Shown here in pieces: positions 34,630-42,177 of a DNA stretch of 64,000 nt. The stretch is from NCBI RefSeq assembly GCF_900604955.1, contig NZ_UWPE01000001.1, positions 1 through 64,000 of the forward strand. The letters run 5' to 3'. This DNA is from Neoactinobaculum massilliense. GTDB taxonomy: Bacteria; Actinomycetota; Actinomycetes; Actinomycetales; Actinomycetaceae. The notes under the pieces are model-generated. The model had not been told where the DNA came from, did no database searches, and saw nothing but the letters and a program-made list of their open reading frames with translations. The position numbers were made by a program, and so were the translations under genes. Position 1 is the first letter of the stretch. The number at the start of each line of letters is the position of its first letter.

Positions 34630-34746
34630 GTGAAGCGACCCGTGGCGAAGCGGTCCGGGATGAAGTGATCTGGGGTCAAGCGTGGCTAGGGGAGAGGTGA
34701 TCCGGGGTGAGGCGTTGCTGGGGGGGATCCGGGGTGAAGCGGTCCG
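34630..34746. repeat. Degenerate tandem repeat in mscS-msrB spacer
   Basis: Units resembling GATCCGGGGTGAAGCG recur at least four times (for example near 34645, 34667, 34698 and 34724) with variable divergence. The spacer 34602-34883 has no recognised gene. Confidence 0.6.
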
Positions 34747-34883
34747 GGCAAACCAGCCGGACTATCAGTGAGCGATATAAGGGCCGGCAGTGCGAGTAGC
34801 GAGATAGCGATTGAGCGGATTCACCTGCGAGCGGGCTAGAAAGGGGCCCGCGCGCAGGCCTGAGACAGAGAGAAGAGACGGAA

Positions 34884-35288
34884 ATGACGGAGATTTCAAA
34901 GACCATCGCTGAGTGGAAAGAGCTACTTACCCCCATCGAGTTTGACGTGATGCGGAATGCTGGTACAGAGCGGCCGTGGACGGGCGAACTGCTGGAGGAA
35001 AACCGTGAGGGCGTTTACTGCTGTAAGGCATGCGGAGCCGAGTTGTTCCACTCGGACACCAAGTTCGATGCGGGCTGTGGCTGGCCCTCCTTTTATGATC
35101 CAGCAGACTCTGACGCTGTCACCACGGATATCGATTACCGGCTTGGCTACGCGCGCGTGGAAGTGCGCTGCGCTAAATGCGGGTCGCATCTAGGCCACGT
35201 GTTCCCTGATGCGCCGCAAACACCTACCGGTCAGCGGTACTGCATGAATTCCGTGGCCCTCACCTTTACGCCAAAGAATGCGGACTGA
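34884..35288 (+). CDS. msrB: Peptide-methionine (R)-S-oxide reductase
   Basis: This reduces R-methionine sulfoxide in proteins. The 134-residue protein has the MsrB domain with two zinc CxxC pairs (CKAC, CAKC), GCGWPSFYDP, and the catalytic Cys in GQRYCMNSVAL. A stand-alone MsrB without MsrA. ATG 34884 has only a weak purine-rich ribosome site (GAGAAGAG). Confidence 0.95.
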   Translation: MTEISKTIAEWKELLTPIEFDVMRNAGTERPWTGELLEENREGVYCCKACGAELFHSDTKFDAGCGWPSFYDPADSDAVTTDIDYRLGYARVEVRCAKCGSHLGHVFPDAPQTPTGQRYCMNSVALTFTPKNAD

Positions 35289-35324
35289 CCACGGCGTCGC
35301 CGGTAATCATTGGCACCGGGGTCT

Positions 35325-35485
35325 CGGTAGCGCGGGAGACTGGCTCCGGCGTCGCCGGTAAACCGGTAAAACCTGCCGCCTGAGGTAAAACGCGGCCGCC
35401 TCCGATAGAACCTGCCATCTCGGGTGAAACTGCCGCCTCCCGTTGAACCTTCTTGCCCCCGGTAAAACCCTGCCACCTCCGGTAA
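35325..35485. repeat. Degenerate tandem repeat in msrB-EEP spacer
   Basis: A unit of about 22-26 bases resembling CCTCCGGTAAAACCTGCCG recurs some six times with substitutions (GGTAAAACCTGCCG, GAGGTAAAACG, GATAGAACCTGCC, GGTGAAACTGCCG, GGTAAAACCCTGCC). It is unrelated in sequence to the repeats flanking other genes. Confidence 0.65.
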
Positions 35486-35515
35486 GATAATCAGAGATTG
35501 TTCAGGAGGACACAG

Positions 35516-36307
35516 ATGAGCCAGTTGCATGCGGTGAGCTTCCACGTTGGTGAAGGCAAAGCCAACCATCCCGTCAAGCCGGGCACCAGCGCGCTCGATT
35601 GGGAAGCGGAATCCATCCGGAAGGCCGCGGTGAGCATTGCTCATATGGGGCCGGACCTGCTGGCGCTTCAGGGTGTGCGTGACCGCGTCAAGTCGGGTCC
35701 GCTGCTCAGTGAATTCGTGGCGGCGGGGAACTTTGAGGATGTTCTCTTCCTGCCGCAGCGGTCGGTCCTGGCGGCCAAGTGTGCGGAGCGGCGTGGTAAG
35801 CATCTGACTGGCGTTGGGGTGGCACTCGCCTCGCGCTACCGGATTCGCCGTGCGCGCCTCCTTTCTCTCCCCGAATCGGATGACGAAGGCACGCTTGATG
35901 CCGTGCTAGCCATCTTTGCACCTGCCTCCCGCGTGCACGTGGCCATTCTTGCCCAGGTCGAAGCGCCCGGGCGGGATATCTTTGTTGCCACCACGTGCCT
36001 TTCTCGGCAGAAGGCCCTCCGCGCTTTACAGCTCACGTTCGTGCGGCAGCAACTGGATGATTTTGCGGTTGCCTACGGCGGACCCGGTGCGCCGCGCGCC
36101 ATCCTTGGAAGTCTCGGTATGCCGGTGGCGGAACTGCGTGGTGCGCTCTCTACCCCAAACGTTACGGAGCTTCCTACTACACCCATTGAACATCCAACGC
36201 TTGTCACGGATTACTTTGTCGGTTCGGCCGTTCGCTTCTCTAGCCTTGAAACTCAGGTACTGCCGGTCTCGGATCACCGGGCGCTCCGCGGCAACCTCAT
36301 CTTCTAA
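35516..36307 (+). CDS. Endonuclease/exonuclease/phosphatase (EEP)-fold protein, probably catalytically degenerate
   Basis: The 263-residue protein follows the EEP order: a beta strand with GPDLLALQGVRD where the family has LQEV, a central region, ILGSLGMP where the family has GDFN, and a C-terminal SDHRALRGNLIF. The SDH motif is intact, but the metal-binding Glu and the Asp/Asn of GDFN are replaced. It is probably a non-catalytic relative. GGAGGAC fixes ATG 35516. No coupling to neighbours is evident. Assignment to the fold is from motif order only. Confidence 0.6.
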   Translation: MSQLHAVSFHVGEGKANHPVKPGTSALDWEAESIRKAAVSIAHMGPDLLALQGVRDRVKSGPLLSEFVAAGNFEDVLFLPQRSVLAAKCAERRGKHLTGVGVALASRYRIRRARLLSLPESDDEGTLDAVLAIFAPASRVHVAILAQVEAPGRDIFVATTCLSRQKALRALQLTFVRQQLDDFAVAYGGPGAPRAILGSLGMPVAELRGALSTPNVTELPTTPIEHPTLVTDYFVGSAVRFSSLETQVLPVSDHRALRGNLIF

Positions 36308-36601
36308 TTCGCGCCGGCGCTACGGCGCGTGGTGCGCCTATCTTTGTGCGTGGCGCGGCCGTCTTTGCGTGTGCTACGTCCGTCCTTGCGCACCGCGTGT
36401 CCGTCCTTCCGCGCGGCCCGCGCTGGCGCGCCTCGGAATTGCACGTTCTGGTGCGCCACCGGCTCCGGCGCACTCTCGCACCCGGTGCACTGACGCCTTC
36501 GGGGCTATTTGTTCTAGCATTTCATCCGCTCTAGTACGCCTTCCTGGCGTGGGCTACACATCACTTCCGCCCCGGCGAACCGGGGAGAATCGCGGCTATC
36601 T
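36308..36601. other. Spacer with degenerate repeats
   Basis: GCGCG-rich, with CGTCCGTCCTTGCGC-like units recurring about every 22-25 bases between 36345 and 36425. No gene was recognised. Confidence 0.4.
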
Positions 36602-37522
36602 GTGTCCGGCGTAATCGCATCTTTCGCGGCCATTCTGTTGGCGATGTTCGGCGGATACTATCTGGCGGCACGCGGCATTACTCCGCCGGGCACCGAGGGC
36701 GTTCTTATGCGCATCGTGTTTAATGTGGTGCTTCCGTGCATGCTGTTCGGCACGATGGTGCGGGCAAACCTCAAGGCGGTGTTCTCCGCCAGCGGCCTGG
36801 TCAATATTCTCACCACGCTGATAGCCACTCTGCTTACCTTCCTCATCATGCGGTTTATCCTGCGCTGGCGCGGTGCAGAGCTGAGTATTGCCACGATCGC
36901 CGTGGGTATTACAAACGCGGGCAATCTGGGTACGGCCTTCCTTGCCGCCATTACCCACGACGCCTCCCAGGCCGCCCCCATCATTATTTTTCAGATTGCC
37001 ATCATTACGCCGATTGCCTTCTGGATTCTTGACGGGCAGACGGGCCGCGAGTCCGGCGGTATTTGGCGCTCCATCCTCCGCCAACTAGAGAATCCGGTAC
37101 TGCTCTCCGTTCTCATCGGCCTGGCGGCGGCGCTGTGCCACTGGGAGCCGCCGGCGTGGATCATGCGTCCGGCGGATTTTGTGGGTGCCGCCTCCGCTCC
37201 GCTGGTTTTGCTTGGCATCGGCATGTCGATGCGGGGTGCGCGTCTGCCCAAGTTCGGTGGCGGGCTGGCACCCGTGTGTGTGGTCACGTTTATGCGCACG
37301 GTAGCGGCGCCGCTCATCGCCACCGGACTCGGCTGGGCGTTCGGTCTACACGCGGCCGCGCTGCTCCCCGTGGTGGTGGTCAGCGCATTCCCCACCGCAA
37401 ACAATGTTTTTGTCTACGCGCATCGCTACCAGACGGCCATTCCACTCGCGCGCGACGCCAATATCATCACCACATTCGCCTCGTTGATCTCCATCTTCGT
37501 AATCTCCGCGCTTTTCCTCTAA
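36602..37522 (+). CDS. AEC-family transporter
   Basis: The 306-residue membrane protein has ten predicted helices and the auxin-efflux-carrier/malonate permease pattern: NVVLPCMLFGTMVRANL in TM2, GITNAGNLGTAFLAA in the middle, LGIGMSMRG before the second half, and SAFPTANNVFVYAHRY near the C terminus. Bacterial members move small organic acids; the substrate is not deducible. GTG start at 36602 with GGGGAGAA about 12 bases upstream. Confidence 0.85.
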   Translation: MSGVIASFAAILLAMFGGYYLAARGITPPGTEGVLMRIVFNVVLPCMLFGTMVRANLKAVFSASGLVNILTTLIATLLTFLIMRFILRWRGAELSIATIAVGITNAGNLGTAFLAAITHDASQAAPIIIFQIAIITPIAFWILDGQTGRESGGIWRSILRQLENPVLLSVLIGLAAALCHWEPPAWIMRPADFVGAASAPLVLLGIGMSMRGARLPKFGGGLAPVCVVTFMRTVAAPLIATGLGWAFGLHAAALLPVVVVSAFPTANNVFVYAHRYQTAIPLARDANIITTFASLISIFVISALFL

Positions 37523-37723
37523 CGACGCCGTCTGCGCGGCCAAGCTGCTGTGGGAACCGGTGCGTACCCGATTGTCGCCTGGACAAGGTGGGGCCTGAGG
37601 CGAGCCGCTCACCCGTAGTAAGTGCGTGCCCCTAACGTGGCGTCGCACGAACGACGGCGTGGCGCTTCGTCGCGCGGTGACCACGGCGGCGTCGAACCTA
37701 CGTGAGAAGGCCTGGAGTAAACA

Positions 37724-37753
37724 AAACGGCGCCGTTAAACAACGACGCCGTTT
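37724..37753 (-). terminator. glpK terminator
   Basis: AAACGGCG (37724-37731) pairs with CGCCGTTT (37746-37753); on the minus strand TTTTGTTT follows. The left arm is also part of the self-palindrome AACGGCGCCGTT. Confidence 0.7.
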
Positions 37754-37766
37754 GAGAACGTGGACC

Positions 37767-39308
37767 CTACTCCGAAAGGACGCGGGTGTCCTCGTCCACC
37801 CAGTTGAGGGTGCGATCCACGGCCTTGTGCCACAGGCGCATGCGACGGTCACGCTCGGCTGTGTCCATGCGCGGGCTCCAGCGCTTGTCCTCGGCCCAGT
37901 TGTCAATGACGTCCTGGGTGGAATCCCAGAAACCAACGGCCAGGCCGGCGGCATACGCGGCGCCGAGGGCGGTGGTCTCGGTGACCTTGGGGCGCACCAC
38001 GTCCACACCCAGCAGGTCCGCCTGGAACTGCATGAGGATCTCATCCACCGTCATGCCACCGTCCACGCGCAACTCCTGGAGGGTCACGCCGGAATCCTTG
38101 TTCATGGCGTCCAGCAGGTCGGCGCTCTGGAACGCGGTGGATTCGAGAACGGCGCGGGCGATGTGGTTCCGGTTGATGTAGCGGGTGAGACCCACGATCA
38201 CGCCGCGCGCATCGGTACGCCAGTAGGGGGCGTACAGGCCGGAGAAGGCCGGCACGATGTAGGTGCCGCCGGCATCCTCCACCTGGCTGGCCAGCTCCTC
38301 AACCTCGGAGGAACTGGAAATGATGCCCAGGTTGTCGCGCAGCCACTGCACCAGGGAGCCGGTCACGGCCACGGAACCCTCAAGCGCGTACACCGGCTTC
38401 TGACCGCCCAGCTGGTAGAGCACGGTGGTGATGAGGCCATTGCTCGAACGCATCGGCTCCTCACCGGTATTCATGAGCATGAAGTTACCGGTGCCGTACG
38501 TGTTCTTCGCCTGGCCCTTGTTGAAGCATGCCTGCCCGAAGGTGGCCGCCTGCTGGTCACCGAGGATGCCGGCGATCGGCGTATCGATGAGCAGGCTGTT
38601 CTTGGCGCCGTAGCCGTATACCTCGGAGGAAGAGCGGATCTCGGGCAGCACGGACATGGGGATGTCCAGGTCCTTGCACACGCCCTCATCCCACTGCAGG
38701 GTGCGGATGTTCATGAGCATGGTGCGGGAGGCGTTGGTGACGTCCGTGATGTGTACGCCGCCATTGATGCCGCCGGTCAGGTTCCACAGCACCCACGTGT
38801 TCATGTTGCCGAAGTAGAGATCCCCGGCTTCCGCGCGCTCGCGCACGCCTGGCACATTGTCCAGGATCCACTTGATACGGAAGGCGGAGAAGTACGTGCT
38901 GATTGGCACGCCCACGCGGTCGATGTACTTGTTGGCGCCCTCCTTGGCGATGAGATCAGAGACGATCTCCTCGGTGCGGGCGTCCTGCCACACGATGGCG
39001 TTGTAGACGGGCTCGCCGGTGTGCCGATCCCATACCACCGTGGTTTCACGCTGGTTGGTGATGCCTACCGCGGCCAGCTGGTGGCGGTTAATCTGGGCCC
39101 GAGCCAGCGTGTCACCAACGGTGATACGGATGGCACTCCAGATTTCCTTGGGGTTATGCTCCACCCAGCCGGCCTTCGGGAGGATCTGAGTGAACTCCTC
39201 CTGGGCGGTAGTGACGATCTGACCTGCGTGATCAAAAATGATGCAGCGCGTGGAGGTGGTGCCCTCATCAATTGCCATCACGTACTGCGGTTTTTCTTCG
39301 TTAGCCAT
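37767..39308 (-). CDS. glpK: Glycerol kinase
   Basis: This phosphorylates glycerol to glycerol-3-phosphate, the substrate of GlpD at 5.1 kb. FGGY kinase: MAIDEGTTSTRCIIFD phosphate loop, GITNQRETTVVWDRHTG, QGAARTEE-like WQDARTEEIV, and the C-terminal ELRVDGGMTVDEILMQFQAD. The 513-residue length is standard. The frame continues upstream to 39521, but GGGGAG before ATG 39308 and family N termini set the start. Divergent from a SorC-family regulator with a perfect palindrome between them. No glpF facilitator is adjacent. Confidence 0.96.
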   Translation of the reverse strand: MANEEKPQYVMAIDEGTTSTRCIIFDHAGQIVTTAQEEFTQILPKAGWVEHNPKEIWSAIRITVGDTLARAQINRHQLAAVGITNQRETTVVWDRHTGEPVYNAIVWQDARTEEIVSDLIAKEGANKYIDRVGVPISTYFSAFRIKWILDNVPGVRERAEAGDLYFGNMNTWVLWNLTGGINGGVHITDVTNASRTMLMNIRTLQWDEGVCKDLDIPMSVLPEIRSSSEVYGYGAKNSLLIDTPIAGILGDQQAATFGQACFNKGQAKNTYGTGNFMLMNTGEEPMRSSNGLITTVLYQLGGQKPVYALEGSVAVTGSLVQWLRDNLGIISSSSEVEELASQVEDAGGTYIVPAFSGLYAPYWRTDARGVIVGLTRYINRNHIARAVLESTAFQSADLLDAMNKDSGVTLQELRVDGGMTVDEILMQFQADLLGVDVVRPKVTETTALGAAYAAGLAVGFWDSTQDVIDNWAEDKRWSPRMDTAERDRRMRLWHKAVDRTLNWVDEDTRVLSE

Positions 39309-39397
39309 TTTCTCCCCATTGAGTGGTCGATACGTCCTAGAGGCGTTCGCCCTATAGCCGAAACGTCCTAGTAACGTAAAAGTATTTGCATCTTCCA

Positions 39398-39425
39398 ATA
39401 GTACCGTTTGCGTGACATTACCCAA
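39398..39425 (-). promoter_or_regulatory. glpK promoter
   Basis: On the minus strand TTGGGT (39425-39420) and TACTAT (39403-39398) are 16 bases apart, about 90 bases before glpK. The palindromic operator lies immediately upstream of the -35. Confidence 0.5.
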
Positions 39426-39429
39426 AAGG

Positions 39430-39445
39430 TTGCACGTTCGTGCAA
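39430..39445. promoter_or_regulatory. Perfect palindromic operator between glpK and its regulator
   Basis: TTGCACG-TT-CGTGCAA has 7-bp perfect arms. It lies 5 bases from the glpK -35 and 10 bases before the regulator start codon. The same pattern recurs at the glpD promoter (6993-7008, plus a half-site at 6971-6977). Proposed to bind the SorC-family protein. Confidence 0.65.
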
Positions 39446-39455
39446 TAATGGACCT

Positions 39456-40409
39456 GTGAATGGGGACCTTAGACTTAGAGATGCCTACCAGGTAGCACGT
39501 TTGTACTACGACAAGCATCACACGATGGAATCGATCGCATCGCGCATGGGCGTGTCGCGTTCGACCGTGTCCAGACTACTAAAAATTGCGCGCGACGAGG
39601 GCGTAGTAGAAATCAGCCTGCGCCCGCCCGGGGCTAGCCGCCTGGTAGAGACGCAGGAGGAGCTGGCGCGTCTGTATGGCGTACAGGTGACCGTGGTGCC
39701 CACGCGGCGCGCCGGTACGGAGCAGGAACGGCTTCGGCTGGTAGCGCAGGCGGGCGCGCGTGTGCTGAACGACATGATGGAGCCGGATATTACGGTGGCA
39801 TTTTCCTGGGGCACCACGCTCGCTGCGCTGGCCAGTGAATTGGAACCTCGCGCGCTACCCGGCATCAAGCTGGTACAACTCAATGGTGCCATTGATTCGC
39901 GGGGCATGGGCCTCACCTACGCCAATGAGGTACTCGGCGCCGTTGAGCGTGCCTGGGCCACCCACGCTCGTCATCTGGCCATTCCCACCTTCTTCGATCA
40001 CCCGGAGGCAAAAGAGGCCGTCAGCCGAGAGAGCTTCGTGCGTTCCGTGGTGGAGGCACGCAATCGCGCCACTCTGTCCGTATTTGGTGTGGGCTCCTTT
40101 GAGACCGCCATCCCGTCTCACGCGTATACCACCAGCTATCTCACCGCCGAGGACCGCAGGTACCTGCTGGAGGACGGCGCGGTGGGGGATGTGTGCACCG
40201 TGTTCATGCGGGCGGATGGTTCTCAGGATGGCATCCGGATGAACCGACGAGCATCGGGTCCCACGATCGCTGAATTGCAGCGGGTGCCGCGCCGGTTGAT
40301 GATGGCAGCCGGGCCGCAGAAGGCCGCTGCCGTACGTGCCGCCCTGCGCGGTGGCGCCGCCACCGATGTTGTCTTGGACGACGCCGTAGCGGCCGCCATT
40401 ATCGGGTAG
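39456..40409 (+). CDS. SorC-family sugar-binding transcriptional regulator, probable glycerol regulator
   Basis: The 317-residue protein has an N-terminal helix-turn-helix (ARLYYDKHHTMESIASRMG, then VSRSTVSRLLKIAR) and a SorC effector-binding domain (GVQVTVVPTRRAG, FSWGTTLAALASEL, LVQLNGAIDSRGMGLTYANE, GVGSFETA, GDVCTVFM). SorC proteins bind phosphorylated sugars. It stands divergent to glpK; the paired operators at glpK and glpD suggest control by glycerol-3-phosphate or a related compound. I choose GTG 39456 over the upstream ATG 39408, whose extra residues include the operator; there is no ribosome site, so it may be leaderless (AATAAT six bases before). Confidence 0.85.
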   Translation: MNGDLRLRDAYQVARLYYDKHHTMESIASRMGVSRSTVSRLLKIARDEGVVEISLRPPGASRLVETQEELARLYGVQVTVVPTRRAGTEQERLRLVAQAGARVLNDMMEPDITVAFSWGTTLAALASELEPRALPGIKLVQLNGAIDSRGMGLTYANEVLGAVERAWATHARHLAIPTFFDHPEAKEAVSRESFVRSVVEARNRATLSVFGVGSFETAIPSHAYTTSYLTAEDRRYLLEDGAVGDVCTVFMRADGSQDGIRMNRRASGPTIAELQRVPRRLMMAAGPQKAAAVRAALRGGAATDVVLDDAVAAAIIG

Positions 40410-40468
40410 GTTCCGGGGCATCTACCGGCGTATGCGGCGCTGCCCCGGTGGGCGGCCTGAGGCCCGAC

Positions 40469-41959
40469 CTAATGCTGGTCGCTTTCGGGCGTGGTTGTCT
40501 TATCGGCCACCAGGTCCGCGGGCAGCGGCGAGTCCGATTGACGGCCGGCCGGGCGAGCCACGATCGGCGCGCCCCCGCGTGCACACGTGTTCATCACCCG
40601 ATCAGCCTGCGCGTGGAGCGCATTACCAACGGCTGTGCCCTCCAGATTCTCCATATTGGGGAGCGGAATACGGCTCAGAGGCGGATCGGGTTTACGCCGG
40701 AGTACCTTGTACACCTCCCAGCAGATGGACATGAACGGCACCGCGACAATGGCGCCCAGTAGGCCGCCGATGAACGTGCCGGCCGTGACACCAAGCGCGA
40801 TGGTGACGGGGTGGAGGGATACCTGGTGCCCCATGATAAGCGGCTGCAGAATGTGTCCCTCGATCTGGCCGATCAACGCAATGCCAAGCAGCACGATGAT
40901 GCCCACCACCACGCCGCGGGTGGCCAGCGCAATAATGGCGGCCACGATCATCGCCAGCGGTGCACCGATGAGCGGGATAAAGGCGCCGATCATTACCAGC
41001 GCGGCCAGCGGCGCCGCGAGCGGTACGCGGCACAGAAGCAGCAGGGTGGCGGCCATGAGGCCGTCGATGAACGCAACAATAATGGTGCCGCGCGCGTAAC
41101 CGGAGAACGAATGCCAGCCGGCCAGTGCGGCGTCGTTGGTACGCTGGCGGGCACTCGCGGGAAGTATGTTCAAGAACCAGAGCCACATGGTGCGGCCCTG
41201 AAGCATAAAGAAGATGGCGCAAAAGACGCCGAGAAACAGAATGGTGATCCCCAGGGCCACGGTGCTGGCCTGGGAGACGGCCTGCTGGGCCAGGTTCGCC
41301 GCGTTGCGCTGCACGTAGCGGGTAGCCTGGCTAATAAGGGTCTGCAGGCCCTGGTTCATCTGTTCCGGCGTGGTCTGGACGGGTGATACCTCACTCACCC
41401 ACTGGAAAATCCCATTGATGCCGGCGGAGAGTTGAGCACCCAGGCTGGTCCACTGGGACACCACCGAATCGACTATCCACGTGACCAGTCCGGCGAAAAT
41501 GAGGAAGAAGCCGAGAATTGCGATGAGCACGCTCCAGCCGCGCGCCAGCACTCGGTTCAGGGTATCCACCGCCGGGAGGAGCAGAGAGGTGAGCACAAAG
41601 CCGAAAAATACGGCTACCAGCACCCACTGAACGGCGGCGGCCATGTGGAAAATACCCCACACGGCAAGCCCAAGCCCGAGAAGCAGCCATGCCGAGACAC
41701 CCCAGCCCGCCAACCACGGCTGCACGCCCACCGGATGGACGGTGACGTGGCGTGTGGGCGCCTTGGGGGCGGGCCGATAGTGCGTGTCGTTTCGTTCGCT
41801 GGATTGCCTGGATTGCTTCGGGGAAAGCGGAGCCGAAAGAGGCCGGGCAGGCTGCTGTGCTGTGTTTCCCAGTGCGGGTAGCTCAATGCACTCAGGGCCG
41901 ACGGGTGCCTGCGGGTGCACCGAGGCAATCCACTCGCGGAACCGGTTGAGGAAGGACAT
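40469..41959 (-). CDS. AI-2E/PerM family membrane transporter
   Basis: The 496-residue protein has about eight membrane helices in the AI-2E exporter family arrangement: a helix pair near residues 85-130, a long amphipathic loop, and the conserved GAFIPLIGAPLAMIVAAI and LLGIALIGQIEGHILQPLIMG (split) segments in the C-terminal half. The family covers AI-2 exporters and sodium/proton antiporters, so the function is open. Hydrophilic N- and C-terminal tails of about 80 and 70 residues are longer than average. ATG follows AAAGGAGAG. Confidence 0.85.
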   Translation of the reverse strand: MSFLNRFREWIASVHPQAPVGPECIELPALGNTAQQPARPLSAPLSPKQSRQSSERNDTHYRPAPKAPTRHVTVHPVGVQPWLAGWGVSAWLLLGLGLAVWGIFHMAAAVQWVLVAVFFGFVLTSLLLPAVDTLNRVLARGWSVLIAILGFFLIFAGLVTWIVDSVVSQWTSLGAQLSAGINGIFQWVSEVSPVQTTPEQMNQGLQTLISQATRYVQRNAANLAQQAVSQASTVALGITILFLGVFCAIFFMLQGRTMWLWFLNILPASARQRTNDAALAGWHSFSGYARGTIIVAFIDGLMAATLLLLCRVPLAAPLAALVMIGAFIPLIGAPLAMIVAAIIALATRGVVVGIIVLLGIALIGQIEGHILQPLIMGHQVSLHPVTIALGVTAGTFIGGLLGAIVAVPFMSICWEVYKVLRRKPDPPLSRIPLPNMENLEGTAVGNALHAQADRVMNTCARGGAPIVARPAGRQSDSPLPADLVADKTTTPESDQH

Positions 41960-42021
41960 GGCTCTCCTTTGTTCGTTCGCAAGTCTATGCGCCAGCGCGT
42001 CGTACGACGACGTCGTGACCG

Positions 42022-42059
42022 GTACGTGGTGACGGTGTAGTTACGTGGTGACGGTGTAG
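42022..42059. repeat. 19-bp tandem duplication
   Basis: TACGTGGTGACGGTGTAG occurs twice with a 19-base period in the spacer between the AI-2E gene and the ABC exporter. GACGACGTCGTG stands just before it (42007-42018). Confidence 0.8.
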
Positions 42060-42074
42060 TAAAGAAGGCGTTTA

Positions 42075-42103
42075 CAAAAAACGCGCGGACAGGCCGCGCG
42101 TTT
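42075..42103 (-). terminator. Terminator of ABC exporter operon
   Basis: AAACGCGCGG (42079-42088) pairs with CCGCGCGTTT (42094-42103), followed on the minus strand by a run of T. A second hairpin, CGCCTGCCG/CGGCAGGCG (42109-42117 with 42138-42146), lies nearer the gene. Confidence 0.85.
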
Positions 42104-42177
42104 GTATCCGCCTGCCGGTGCGAGCTCGGGCCCACATCGGCAGGCGTGACCGGTGGAGTTGTCCCACCGGTGGGCTA

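Noticed and set aside
37626-39371. 581-codon frame on the + strand over glpK
   Set aside because: Shadow of glpK on the other strand; low-complexity composition and no ribosome site.
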